A stretch of 64,000 nucleotides of DNA, from the NCBI GenBank assembly GCA_017525025.1, contig JAFXUJ010000003.1, positions 1 to 64,000 of the forward strand, in the 5' to 3' direction. Below, in pieces: positions 16,071-24,352 of this stretch; position 1 is the first letter of the stretch, and every line of letters starts with the position of its first letter. Source of the DNA: Elusimicrobiaceae bacterium (lineage in GTDB: Bacteria; Elusimicrobiota; Elusimicrobia; Elusimicrobiales; Elusimicrobiaceae). The position numbers were made by a program, and so were the translations under genes. Under the pieces are notes generated by a model that searched no databases, was not told where the DNA came from, and saw only the letters and a list, made by a program, of their open reading frames with translations.

Positions 16071-17683
16071 GTGATAAGAAAATACGTTGCGCTATCTATA
16101 CCCGCAAGTCAACCGAAGAAGGGTTAGAGCAGGAGTTTAACAGTCTGCAGGCCCAACGGGAAGCGTGTGAGGCCTATATTAAAAGCCAAAAGCATGAACA
16201 TTGGCAACTTTTATCTGCCGAATACGATGACGGTGGATATTCTGGTGGTAATATGGAACGCCCGGCCTTAAAACGCCTACTATTGGATGTTCAAAACGGA
16301 CTTATAGATATTATCGTAGTATACAAGATAGACCGCTTAACCCGTAGTTTAATGGACTTTAGCAAAATTGTGGAGATATTAGACAAGCATAATGCCTCGT
16401 TTGTATCTATAACACAGCACTTTAATACCACTACCAGTATGGGTAGATTAACACTTAATATGTTACTCTCATTTGCCCAGTTTGAGCGTGAAGTAACAGG
16501 AGAGCGCATCCGGGATAAGATTAGTGCCAGTAAAAAGAAAGGTATGTGGATGGGTGGCAAACCACCATTAGGATATTACCGCAAAGATAAAAAGATATAT
16601 CCGGATGAAGAAAAATCCATACTTATCAATAATATCTTTAAGAAATACGTAGAACTAAAAAGCACTACACTCCTAAAAGAGTGGTTAAATAAACAAGGGC
16701 ATAATATATCCGTAGGGAACTTAAACTGTATCCTACGTAATAAAGCATATATCGGCCTAGTTGGGCATAAGGGGACATGGTACCCGGGCGAACACCAAGG
16801 GATAATCTCCCAAGAGTTATTTGAGCAAGTCCAAACAGTGATGGCGGATAACCGTATCAACCGTCAACATTATGATCCAAGCAAGAGTCTCTTAGCCGGC
16901 AAGTTGTATGACGATAAAGATAATGCCATGAGCCCGAGTTGGAGTACAGGCAGTGGCGGTAAGAAATATCGCTATTATGTAAGCCAAGCTATTATCCGCA
17001 AGGAGCCAGGCAAAGTGGGGAAAGTCAGTAAAGTTTCACTCCCAAAGTTGGAGCAGTTTATAGATAATTGGTTTAGTGTATTTTTGAAAGACAAGACAAA
17101 AATATATCCGTACATGCAGCAATTTGGGGTAAGCAAGCAAAAGGAAATTATCAAACAACTATCATCCTATCTAATAACCCGAAATATAGAAAAAGAACTA
17201 ATCAAACGTGTGAAATTAAATCCAAACAAGATAGAAGTCACGTTATATCAAGAACAAGTGACTGAATTATTAAATGCCATTTATGAAGACCGGGAAATGC
17301 GCCAACTCAAACCCGAAGAATTGCAACAAGAGAATCCCTACACGGAGCCGTATCATATCGGTACAATAGCCAACGGAGAAAAGATAATTGTGGGGCGGTT
17401 TGTAGAACCAAGCAAAAGGCCTAATACTGAACTTATCAAAATCTTAAATCAAGCATATGCTTGGCACCAAGATATATTAGACGGTAAGACTACCCAAGAA
17501 ATAGCCAATAGAGAGAAGGTATGTGTGCAGTATGTCCGCAGGATCCTTAATTTAAGTTTTTTATCGCCCAAAATTGTACGCTCCATCCTAAACGGCACTC
17601 AACCCGCCGATTGCACGCTCAAAAAATTGCTCGCTATCAAAGAATCTGATTGGCACAAGCAAGAACAAATTCTCATTAAATAA
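16067..17683 (+). CDS. Large serine recombinase / integrase
   Basis: 538 residues from the ATG at 16067, chosen because it overlaps the DUF2924 stop. The N-terminal resolvase domain carries YTRKSTEEG (catalytic Ser in the KST motif) and QRE, then IVVYKIDRLTRSL and GRLTLNMLLSFAQFERE. A Recombinase domain follows (about 155-270; GYYRKDKKIYPDEEK, LNCILRNKAYIG). The C-terminal half lacks an obvious Cys4 zinc ribbon, but ends with a helix-turn-helix-like TTQEIANREKVCVQYVRRILNLSFLSP. It is placed directly beside repeat C and the tRNA-Asp 3' end, so it most likely integrates and excises the island. tRNA 3' ends are usually targets of tyrosine integrases, so this pairing is less common. Confidence 0.93.
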   Translation: MSDKKIRCAIYTRKSTEEGLEQEFNSLQAQREACEAYIKSQKHEHWQLLSAEYDDGGYSGGNMERPALKRLLLDVQNGLIDIIVVYKIDRLTRSLMDFSKIVEILDKHNASFVSITQHFNTTTSMGRLTLNMLLSFAQFEREVTGERIRDKISASKKKGMWMGGKPPLGYYRKDKKIYPDEEKSILINNIFKKYVELKSTTLLKEWLNKQGHNISVGNLNCILRNKAYIGLVGHKGTWYPGEHQGIISQELFEQVQTVMADNRINRQHYDPSKSLLAGKLYDDKDNAMSPSWSTGSGGKKYRYYVSQAIIRKEPGKVGKVSKVSLPKLEQFIDNWFSVFLKDKTKIYPYMQQFGVSKQKEIIKQLSSYLITRNIEKELIKRVKLNPNKIEVTLYQEQVTELLNAIYEDREMRQLKPEELQQENPYTEPYHIGTIANGEKIIVGRFVEPSKRPNTELIKILNQAYAWHQDILDGKTTQEIANREKVCVQYVRRILNLSFLSPKIVRSILNGTQPADCTLKKLLAIKESDWHKQEQILIK

Positions 17684-17710
17684 ATCTTCAGTGAACGACT
17701 TCCTGCTCGG

Positions 17711-17864
17711 TCCGGTCAGCATAAAATGAGAATATTTACTCAAAAGCTAAAAAAACCACCAAATTTTCCATGTTATGAGTGGTGCATAAAAAAATCCCCG
17801 TCGGAGTTAAACTCGAACGGGGATTTATGCTATAAATTCAAAACTAGAATACGGAGTCGACGAG
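17711..17864 (-). repeat. tRNA-Asp trailer copy C, candidate att site
   Basis: The native-position copy of the trailer, with terminator hairpin (about 17786-17830), directly following the tRNA 3' end. It aligns without gaps to copy B over 154 bp. The last 13 bp lie inside the tRNA gene. Confidence 0.8.
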
Positions 17865-17926
17865 ATTCGAACTCGCGGTCTCTGCCTTGACAGGGCAGCG
17901 TGTTAACCAGGCTACACCACGACTCC
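17852..17926 (-). tRNA. tRNA-Asp (GTC)
   Basis: A 75-nt cloverleaf without encoded CCA: acceptor GGAGTCG/CGACTCC, D arm GTGT/ACAC, anticodon arm CTGCC-CTGTCAA-GGCAG (anticodon GTC), T arm GCGAG-TTCGAAT-CTCGT, discriminator G. It is the integration target of the adjacent island. Confidence 0.95.
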
Positions 17927-17993
17927 AAACAAAATCTTTTGTACTTATATTGTAGCTTAAAACGGAGATGTGCGTCAACCGTTTACAAGAAGT

Positions 17994-18893
17994 CTACTTA
18001 AATTCGCCCCAGAGGATCTGTTCCAACTCCAGTTCCACTCCGTGTTTTTCTTTTACTTTCTGACGTACTTGTTGCATGAGTTGGCGGATATCTTCCGGCG
18101 TGGCATGATTAAAATTAACGATAAATCCGGCATGTTTTTCGGACACTTTTGCCCCGCCCACGGTTAAGCCGCGCAACCCTGTATCGTCAATGAGACGCGA
18201 AGCATAGTCGTTTGTCGGTCGTTTGAATACGCTCCCCGCATTTGGGAATTCCAACGGTTGCTTTTCCAATCGTTTGTGCAAAATCGTGTTGCGGGTTTGT
18301 ATCAAATGGGTAAAATCGGCCTTAGCCAGTTGAAACGAGGCGGAAAGTATAATGTAATTTTGTATTCCTTCCACGTGACGGTAAGCGTATTTTAAATCTT
18401 GTTTTAAAAACGTAACGGGGCGTCCTTCCAAATCAATCGCGTCAAAATATTCTAAACAATCAAACGTTTCTTGCCCGAAGGCCCCGGCATTCATATATAC
18501 GGCTCCGCCTACGCTACCCGGTATGCCGGATAATTTTTCCATACCGGCCAGGCCGGCATTACAAGCTTCTTCACATACCTTATCCAACGCGGTGCCGGCT
18601 TGGGCTTTAATATGGCCGTCCTCTACGGTTAAACCTTGCATGCGTTTTGTGGAGCAGACAATCCCGCCCACGCCTTTGCCCCCTACTAGGATGTTAGAGC
18701 CAAAACCAATAATATGTAACGGGATATCAAACGAACGGGCTATTTTTAATACAAAACTCCATTCCTCCGGCGTAGCTGGGTATACATAGGCTTCTGCCGG
18801 CCCGCCGGTGCGGTACGTGGTGTGTAACGCCATCGGCTCATTGAGCCGGCAGTTTTCGCCAAAGAAATTTGCAAGTTCCTGTTTGTAATCCAT
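17994..18893 (-). CDS. murB: UDP-N-acetylenolpyruvoylglucosamine reductase
   Basis: 299 residues, cytoplasmic FAD enzyme that reduces UDP-GlcNAc-enolpyruvate to UDP-MurNAc in peptidoglycan synthesis. Family signatures are visible: TTYRTGGPAEAYVYP at the FAD domain start, IGFGSNILVG, GIPGSVGGAVYMNAGAFGQE, the catalytic-loop Ser in NAGSVFKRP, and SRLIDDTGLRGLTVGGAKVSEKHAGFIVN. Length is typical of the short (type II) form. It starts 15 nt downstream of the outer-membrane protein gene stop and probably shares its transcript. No clear ribosome binding site is seen. Confidence 0.95.
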   Translation of the reverse strand: MDYKQELANFFGENCRLNEPMALHTTYRTGGPAEAYVYPATPEEWSFVLKIARSFDIPLHIIGFGSNILVGGKGVGGIVCSTKRMQGLTVEDGHIKAQAGTALDKVCEEACNAGLAGMEKLSGIPGSVGGAVYMNAGAFGQETFDCLEYFDAIDLEGRPVTFLKQDLKYAYRHVEGIQNYIILSASFQLAKADFTHLIQTRNTILHKRLEKQPLEFPNAGSVFKRPTNDYASRLIDDTGLRGLTVGGAKVSEKHAGFIVNFNHATPEDIRQLMQQVRQKVKEKHGVELELEQILWGEFK

Positions 18894-18908
18894 GCCCGTT
18901 TAGTCCGT

Positions 18909-19604
18909 TTAGAAATTAAGTCCGAGCCCGGCGTTAAACCCTTCGCTGCCGGAGGTTTTGGTGTAAGCGCCAAACACGTAAATAAAGGGGAACGGATGGA
19001 AGTTTACCCCGGCGGTGTAGCGCATGCTGCCGTCGCTTGTAGAACGGGTGTCTATGCGGCGTACGGCAAAGTCTCCGTAGTCATATCCCACGCCTACATA
19101 CGGCGTTACAACCGGCAAAGAGGCAGACACGACTGCAGAAGCGGAATAGTGGTCCAGCGTGTAATAATCCGTTTTGGCACGGTCATAAAAACCGGACACA
19201 GACAAGTGGGCGATTTCTAAAAAGTCATAAGAATATTTTAATCCGCCGCCGATAGATTCAAATCCGTTAAAATCCGTTCCGCGTACGGCCACGGTTACAC
19301 CCACAACGGGGATGTACGTTTCCGCGCGTAAGAAGCCGGTCATTAAATAGTCTTCGCCGGAGTTGTGATTATTTTGGCCTACTTTTACGGCACTGAAACT
19401 GCCGCCGATATCAAAGCCGGGGAAAGTGGTCGCTTTACCGGTATGAAAATCGGATAAACCGATTAACGCGCTGATATCTTTATTGTAGGCAGACAAACTG
19501 GTAGGATCATAGTGATCGCGGAAGTCGTCGGAAATATTGGTGGAAGCAGACGCGTTTACCGCCAATACGAGGGAGCTGAAGAGTACAACAAACAGTTTTT
19601 TCAT
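18909..19604 (-). CDS. Small outer-membrane beta-barrel protein
   Basis: 231 residues with a signal peptide (MKKLFVVLFSSLVLAVNASA). The mature part has alternating aromatic/hydrophobic strands with Gly-rich turns (FDIGGSFSAVKVG, GGGLKYSYDF, VGVGYDYGDFAVR) and ends in GLGLNF, a terminal aromatic residue as in outer-membrane barrels. Eight to ten strands are likely. The specific function is unknown. A Shine-Dalgarno (GGAGAAT) lies upstream of the ATG. Confidence 0.75.
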   Translation of the reverse strand: MKKLFVVLFSSLVLAVNASASTNISDDFRDHYDPTSLSAYNKDISALIGLSDFHTGKATTFPGFDIGGSFSAVKVGQNNHNSGEDYLMTGFLRAETYIPVVGVTVAVRGTDFNGFESIGGGLKYSYDFLEIAHLSVSGFYDRAKTDYYTLDHYSASAVVSASLPVVTPYVGVGYDYGDFAVRRIDTRSTSDGSMRYTAGVNFHPFPFIYVFGAYTKTSGSEGFNAGLGLNF

Positions 19605-19706
19605 AGATTCTCCATTTGCGTAATTTTAAGATATATAATATGATAGAAAAAGAAAGGCAGAAGTGCAACTTGTCCCCTACCCATAATTTTGTATAAAGAG
19701 GAAACT

Positions 19707-21260
19707 ATGATAAGCGAACTAGCCGGAACACTTTCAACACAAAAAATTGATACGCAATCTTTACGCCAAGCATTTTACCAGCCCAAAGAAAACCCGGTAC
19801 CGGTTAAGTTCGGTACGTCGGGGCATAGGGGAACCTTGGGCGCCGGCTTTTGCGCGTTGCACGCACGGGCCATTGCACAAGCGGTGGCGCGTATTCACCG
19901 AGAACAAAAAATTTCCGGGCCGATACTGGTTGGGGGGGACACGCGTTTAATGTCTCGCGATACGGCCAACCTTTGTGCCGAAGTGTTAGCCGGCAACGGC
20001 CTACCTGTTATCTTGCCCGATATTCCGGTGCCGACGCCCATTTTTTCATTTGAGATTATAAACGGCCGCGCCGTGGCGTGTTTAAACGGAACAGCCAGCC
20101 ACAATCCACCGCAGGAAATGGGCCTTAAGTACAATCCTTCCCACGGCGGTCCGGCCGACAGCGCGCTGACGGCTCAAATTGAAAAATATGCCAATGAATA
20201 TATGGCTCGCCCGCAAGAGATCAAATCGCTTGATTTAGCACAAGCCCGTCAACAAGGGCTCGTGCGCGGGGCGGATATCGTTACGCCGTATGTGGAAGCG
20301 TTGGGCCAGAAAATTGATTTTAAAAAAATTGCTTCTTCGCCCCTAAAGTTTGCCGTGCACCCGTTGGGCGGTACCAGCTTGCCTTTTTATCACGCTATCA
20401 AAGAAAAATACGGTTTACATAATTTGGATATTATCAGTGAAGTGCAAGATCCTACTTTTTGTTTCATTCCGCTGGACCACGATGGGAAAATTCGCATGGA
20501 TCCCTCTTCTGTTTATCCCATGAAACCGTTAGTGGAGTGTGTGCAAAAAGGAACGTATGCTTTTGCCGGAGCGAGTGATCCGGATGCGGACCGTTTCGGT
20601 TGTGCTACCCAAGCGGGGGGGCTCATATCTCCTAACCATGCTTTGTGTGTAATGACCGATTATCTTATTAGAAAGCAGCGTGTTCCCGGGGCCAGTGCAC
20701 TTGGGCGTACGTTAGGGACTACCTTTTTATTGGATAAAATTGCTACTTCTTACGGTTTAGAGCTGGACGAGGTAAACGTAGGTTTTAAATATTTTGTTCC
20801 CGGTTTGGTGGCGCGCCGATATGTGCTGGCAGGTGAGGAAAGCGCGGGAATGTCCGTCAGCGGTTGGACCACGGAAAAAGATGGCATGTTTGCCGTAAGT
20901 TTGCTTATGGAGATACAAGCGTGCGAAGGAGATATCGCCACGTTGTACGAGCAACTGGCTAAGCAACACGGTATGCCTTACTACACGCGGGTGGACATCC
21001 CAACGGACAGCGAAACCAAAAAACGCGTCAAAGCGTTAAAAGCAACAGACTTTACTACCCTCACGCAAGTGGCGGGAGAAAAAGTTTTGCGCGTGCGCGA
21101 CACGGATGGTATAAAAGTCTACTTGGAAAATTCGTGGTTTTTGGTACGGCCGAGCGGTACGGAAAATATTTTAAAAATATATGCGGAAACTTTCGTGAGT
21201 GAAAAACATTTGCAAGAGTTGATTGCCCAAGCGCAGGAAATACTTGCCCAACTTTCCTAA
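19707..21260 (+). CDS. pgm: Phosphoglucomutase, alpha-D-glucose specific
   Basis: 517 residues from the ATG at 19707, which has a good Shine-Dalgarno (AAAGAGGAAA); an upstream ATG at 19689 lacks one. It interconverts glucose-1-phosphate and glucose-6-phosphate in the cytoplasm. Motifs: FGTSGHRG near the N-terminus, the phosphoserine loop TASHNPPQ, the metal-binding DPDADRFG, the sugar-binding GEESAGMS and the phosphate-binding RPSGTENILKIYAE. This is the E. coli Pgm-type subfamily. It is monocistronic with a strong terminator. Confidence 0.95.
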   Translation: MISELAGTLSTQKIDTQSLRQAFYQPKENPVPVKFGTSGHRGTLGAGFCALHARAIAQAVARIHREQKISGPILVGGDTRLMSRDTANLCAEVLAGNGLPVILPDIPVPTPIFSFEIINGRAVACLNGTASHNPPQEMGLKYNPSHGGPADSALTAQIEKYANEYMARPQEIKSLDLAQARQQGLVRGADIVTPYVEALGQKIDFKKIASSPLKFAVHPLGGTSLPFYHAIKEKYGLHNLDIISEVQDPTFCFIPLDHDGKIRMDPSSVYPMKPLVECVQKGTYAFAGASDPDADRFGCATQAGGLISPNHALCVMTDYLIRKQRVPGASALGRTLGTTFLLDKIATSYGLELDEVNVGFKYFVPGLVARRYVLAGEESAGMSVSGWTTEKDGMFAVSLLMEIQACEGDIATLYEQLAKQHGMPYYTRVDIPTDSETKKRVKALKATDFTTLTQVAGEKVLRVRDTDGIKVYLENSWFLVRPSGTENILKIYAETFVSEKHLQELIAQAQEILAQLS

Positions 21261-21280
21261 TGTATGAGGACTTTATAAAA

Positions 21281-21304
21281 AACCCGGCATTAGCCGGGTT
21301 TTTT
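21281..21304 (+). terminator. pgm terminator
   Basis: Stem AACCCGGC / GCCGGGTT with a short loop and a T-run. Confidence 0.85.
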
Positions 21305-21327
21305 ATAGGGGAAAACAAGTTTTTCTT

Positions 21328-22584
21328 TTATTCTCCGTAGTATTCGGTTGTCCGTTGTTCCCAGAAATTATAAGTTACCCGTTTGAGCGGTCGGCTTACC
21401 AATTCCCCGGCGGGAGACCAACTGACTTTAAAAACGTCCAGCCCTATATGTGTCGGGAAAAGTTCTTTGATTTGTTTCTCAATTTGTGAATAAGAAAATT
21501 TTTTCATAGGCCCCGACCCCCACAAGAAATTTCCTTCCTCATCAAACAGATAAACCTGTTTTACCCACTCATCTGTGCCTAATTGCATAATAGTTTGGTT
21601 GTTTAATTGTAGCGGAAAAGTGGCTTTGCCGCCGTTTCGGTAAGCTTCTACCACCGTTTTTATAGAAGATAGCGGTGCCAGATATCCGGTATCTAATTCA
21701 CCCGGTGTTTCGGTACTTCTCGGCCCGATAAATACCCCGGCCAATTGCCCATTTTTATCCAAAGCCGGGGAACCGCACAAACCCGAATGTTGGGCAAGCG
21801 TTCCGGGCAAGTGCACTTGCATGAAAGTCGGTGTAGTGCGAAAGACGGATAAACCGGCTAAATGTATAAGTTTTGGTTCCAGGTTATTAAAACCTTGAAT
21901 GTGTAAACGGGTATCCGCGGTAATTTCTTCTTGGCGTAAAGACAGAGGAGACAGAAACTTTTCATCTTCCGGGCGGAATTTAATGAGTGATATGTCTTGC
22001 ATGGACCCCAATTGGACAACTTCTCCCCGCAGGATAGTAGCCGAGCCGAGTTCGTTGTAAACTTCCAGTTCAAACTTTTTACTTAGGGAAGCCATGGCAA
22101 AAAGTTCTTCAAGCGAATTGTTGGTTTGCCAACGCAAAGCGTGCGTAGGGACTAGCCCGAATATATCGTCACCGTCTTTAAAAATAGTTCCGGTATAAGT
22201 AACACGTTGGGCGGCTTGTAAAACTTGATCACCGAAGATATTTTCGGCCCCCCAAAAAGTGTGGGTGGAAGCGGGCCCTCGTAAAGATTTCGCATGAGGG
22301 CGGAACGTAGCGCCGGGTATTAAATCGGTTTGAGGGAAAATAGAAGATCGCGTGGAAGTAGGAGATATTTTCATTGGGAAACTATACAAAGAAGGGCGCG
22401 CAGCTGCGGCCACTTTTTCCTGCAACTCTTGCTGTGTGAATGCCTTTTTGGCGGCGCTTTTCATGCTGTGACGGGCGGATCTTGGGCCTCGAACAGGATT
22501 TCGCTGGGCATTTAGAGGTGTTGCCGATATAAGAAGGCCTAAAGCAAGCACTAAGCAAGGAATAGATATTTTTTTAGTAATCAT
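21328..22584 (-). CDS. Secreted chymotrypsin-fold protease-like protein with Cys nucleophile
   Basis: 418 residues from the ATG at 22584, which gives a proper signal peptide (KKISIPCLVLALGLLISATPLNA) and sits 6 nt after a TACAAT box. The region about 125-310 follows the trypsin-fold order: FGLVPTHAL (His148, as in the AH motif), MQDISLIKF (Asp197, as in DIALLK) and HSGLCGSPALDKNGQLAGVF (Cys270 where GxSGxP has Ser). A His-Asp-Cys triad would make it a cysteine protease of chymotrypsin fold, as in viral 3C proteases. The C-terminal 110 residues form a separate unrecognised domain. The substrate is unknown. Alternatively it could be a non-catalytic relative. Confidence 0.65.
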   Translation of the reverse strand: MITKKISIPCLVLALGLLISATPLNAQRNPVRGPRSARHSMKSAAKKAFTQQELQEKVAAAARPSLYSFPMKISPTSTRSSIFPQTDLIPGATFRPHAKSLRGPASTHTFWGAENIFGDQVLQAAQRVTYTGTIFKDGDDIFGLVPTHALRWQTNNSLEELFAMASLSKKFELEVYNELGSATILRGEVVQLGSMQDISLIKFRPEDEKFLSPLSLRQEEITADTRLHIQGFNNLEPKLIHLAGLSVFRTTPTFMQVHLPGTLAQHSGLCGSPALDKNGQLAGVFIGPRSTETPGELDTGYLAPLSSIKTVVEAYRNGGKATFPLQLNNQTIMQLGTDEWVKQVYLFDEEGNFLWGSGPMKKFSYSQIEKQIKELFPTHIGLDVFKVSWSPAGELVSRPLKRVTYNFWEQRTTEYYGE

Positions 22585-22590
22585 ACTAAA

Positions 22591-22620
22591 ATTGTATAAA
22601 TTGCCATTTGACGGGGACAA
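22591..22620 (-). promoter_or_regulatory. Promoter giving a leaderless mRNA
   Basis: On the minus strand TTGTCC (22620-22615), 18 bp, TACAAT (22596-22591), then exactly 6 nt to the ATG at 22584. No Shine-Dalgarno. Confidence 0.65.
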
Positions 22621-22688
22621 GGGCCTTTGGACCTAAAAAAGGAATAGGCCCTTATGCGTAAGCGAATTGAATTTTGTTGTGGTTAAGA

Positions 22689-23627
22689 TTATTCCGTGCG
22701 GCGGTCTATCACATAGTAGCTACCGGTTGGATGTTGTTTGGCCAAACACTTAAGTTCGGCTCCGATGTGGCTGACTTGCGCAAAAGAAGTAATCGGGCGT
22801 TTCGTGTTATGCACGATTCCTACGCCAATTGCCAAAAAATTAAATTTTTCGGTTTCGCCTTTGCGGTTTTTGGCTAACATAAAACCTTGTGTACGGTCTT
22901 GTTCATCGTAAAAAGAAGGAGCAATTTCATCTATGCGGGTTACGATTTCTTTAGCAATAGGTTCCGCTTTGTTAAAATCACAGACGATAATAAAATCATC
23001 CCCGCCAATATGTCCTACAAAGGAATTTTCATCTTGCCTGGCGGCTTGTACCAAGACGTCAGCGGTTTGTTTAAGTACGCGGTCCCCGGCCTCAAAGCCG
23101 TATTTATCGTTAAAAGATTTGAAATTATTTAAATCACAATATAAAACGGCAAATGGTTTGTTGCCGGAGATAGCTGCCTCCACCCGGGCTTGGATAGACG
23201 GATTCCCCGGCAGACGCGTCAGCGGATTACAGTCCATTTTTTGTTTGTTGCGTTTTAAGAGCAACTTCACGCGCGCGACGATTTCATCCCCGTCGGCCGG
23301 TTTCGTTAAATAGTCATCAATGTCCAGGCCCAACCCTTGGAGCTTGGTGGATTTTTCCGTATTGGCGGTAAAAATAATAATCGGGGTATGCAAATAACCG
23401 GTGCGACTGCGCACTTCGCTTACCACTTCAAATCCGGATTTTTGCGGCATTTCATAATCCAAGATAAGCAGATCCGGATTTTCTTTGTAGGTTTTTTCAA
23501 TGGCTTCCTGCCCATCGTGCGCTTCAATAACGCCGAATCCGGCATCCCGTAATATTTCAGATACGAGAGCCAAAATAGCAGGCGAATCGTCCGCCAATAA
23601 AATTTTTGCAGAGGGTTCCATAGGCAT
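22689..23627 (-). CDS. Response regulator with GGDEF-type output domain
   Basis: 312 residues. Receiver domain (about 6-125): LLADDS acidic pair, LILDYEMP phospho-acceptor Asp, IIFTAN and YLTKP. A GGDEF-type domain follows (about 130-310): NPLTRLPGNPSIQARVEAAI, FAVLYCDLNNFKSFNDKYGFEAGD and IGGDDFIIV in place of GGDEF/GGEEF. Asp at the last acidic position is uncommon, and the LTRLPGN start is typical of divergent members, so cyclic-di-GMP synthesis is possible but not certain. The gene begins 8 nt after the pgeF stop and ends a murI-pgeF-regulator operon. Either of two close ATGs (23627 or 23621) could be the start. Confidence 0.85.
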   Translation of the reverse strand: MPMEPSAKILLADDSPAILALVSEILRDAGFGVIEAHDGQEAIEKTYKENPDLLILDYEMPQKSGFEVVSEVRSRTGYLHTPIIIFTANTEKSTKLQGLGLDIDDYLTKPADGDEIVARVKLLLKRNKQKMDCNPLTRLPGNPSIQARVEAAISGNKPFAVLYCDLNNFKSFNDKYGFEAGDRVLKQTADVLVQAARQDENSFVGHIGGDDFIIVCDFNKAEPIAKEIVTRIDEIAPSFYDEQDRTQGFMLAKNRKGETEKFNFLAIGVGIVHNTKRPITSFAQVSHIGAELKCLAKQHPTGSYYVIDRRTE

Positions 23628-23635
23628 ATTCTATT

Positions 23636-24352
23636 TTAATTTTGTTTTTCGCGCAAGGTGTCCGGCTTGTAAATAAAGGATAGCAAGTGTGTCCGTACGT
23701 GGTCTCGCCGCCATGAAAAAAAATTTTCCGGATCGCAACAAGTGCAATGGTAAGGGGTTTTTACTTGGGTAGGTTCTACCCCGGCTTCTTGCAATTGGTG
23801 TAAAATTTCAATATTTAAATTGACGAGTATTCTTCCGTTCTTTTCGCGCACGCTGGCAGCGGAAAATTGATTAGCTACGTCGGCTTGCACTTCAAAACAA
23901 CAATCTTGAATATGCGGTCCTAACCAGCCTTGCACGCGTCCGCGGGCACCGGCTTTATATAAGGTTTGTGCTGTTTTAAACGGCAAGCGTTTTACAACCC
24001 CTTTCCATCCGCAGTGGGACAACGCAAATAGGTGGGCATTTTCGTCCCACAGAAAAAGCGGTACGCAGTCAGCCGTTAAGATGGCCCCTCCCCACCCTTC
24101 GGTAGAGAATAGCCAACCGTCAGCATCAGGTACGGGCGCTTGTTGAAATTGGATAGCTTGTTGCGTATTGGAAATAGAAATCAACGTATCACTATGTGTT
24201 TGGTGAAAATGGAGTATTCGTTGCGGAGGAATATCCAATTTTTGGTAAACCGGTTTTTGGGCCTCGGGTTCTTTCATATCTCCCTGATGGCGCGATACCG
24301 TTCCGCCTATTAATCCGGCCGCCAACATGCGGTTATCTGTATAAATGCTCAT
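23636..24352 (-). CDS. pgeF: Multicopper-like purine nucleoside phosphorylase (YfiH/PgeF family)
   Basis: 238 residues from the ATG at 24352, overlapping the murI stop by 4 nt. The family acts on purine nucleosides and in E. coli also edits peptidoglycan precursors (PgeF). Metal-site motifs: FHQTHSDT (two His), GGAILTADCVPLFLWD (Cys) and ALSHCGWKG (His/Cys), with a later HCTCCDPENFFSWRRD. It is coupled to murI, which makes D-glutamate; this fits a role in muropeptide quality control. It is cytoplasmic with no signal peptide. Confidence 0.9.
   Translation of the reverse strand: MSIYTDNRMLAAGLIGGTVSRHQGDMKEPEAQKPVYQKLDIPPQRILHFHQTHSDTLISISNTQQAIQFQQAPVPDADGWLFSTEGWGGAILTADCVPLFLWDENAHLFALSHCGWKGVVKRLPFKTAQTLYKAGARGRVQGWLGPHIQDCCFEVQADVANQFSAASVREKNGRILVNLNIEILHQLQEAGVEPTQVKTPYHCTCCDPENFFSWRRDHVRTHLLSFIYKPDTLREKQN

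Larger units (their letters stand above)
8935..17864. mobile_element. Genomic island integrated at tRNA-Asp
   Basis: About 8.9 kb bounded by direct repeats B and C, both ending in the 13-nt tRNA-Asp 3' sequence. Contents in order: hairpin cluster, paired-repeat array, fic, structured RNA, three unknown or HEPN-type genes, Sel1 lipoprotein, DUF2924 gene and large serine recombinase next to the tRNA. No phage structural, replication or conjugation genes are seen. Much of it (about 11.9-15.7 kb) is visibly more AT-rich than the flanks. Integration by the encoded recombinase is inferred. Confidence 0.75.

Noticed and set aside
8935-17864. Prophage
   Set aside because: No capsid, tail, terminase, portal, lysis or replication genes are seen; only a recombinase module and accessory genes.
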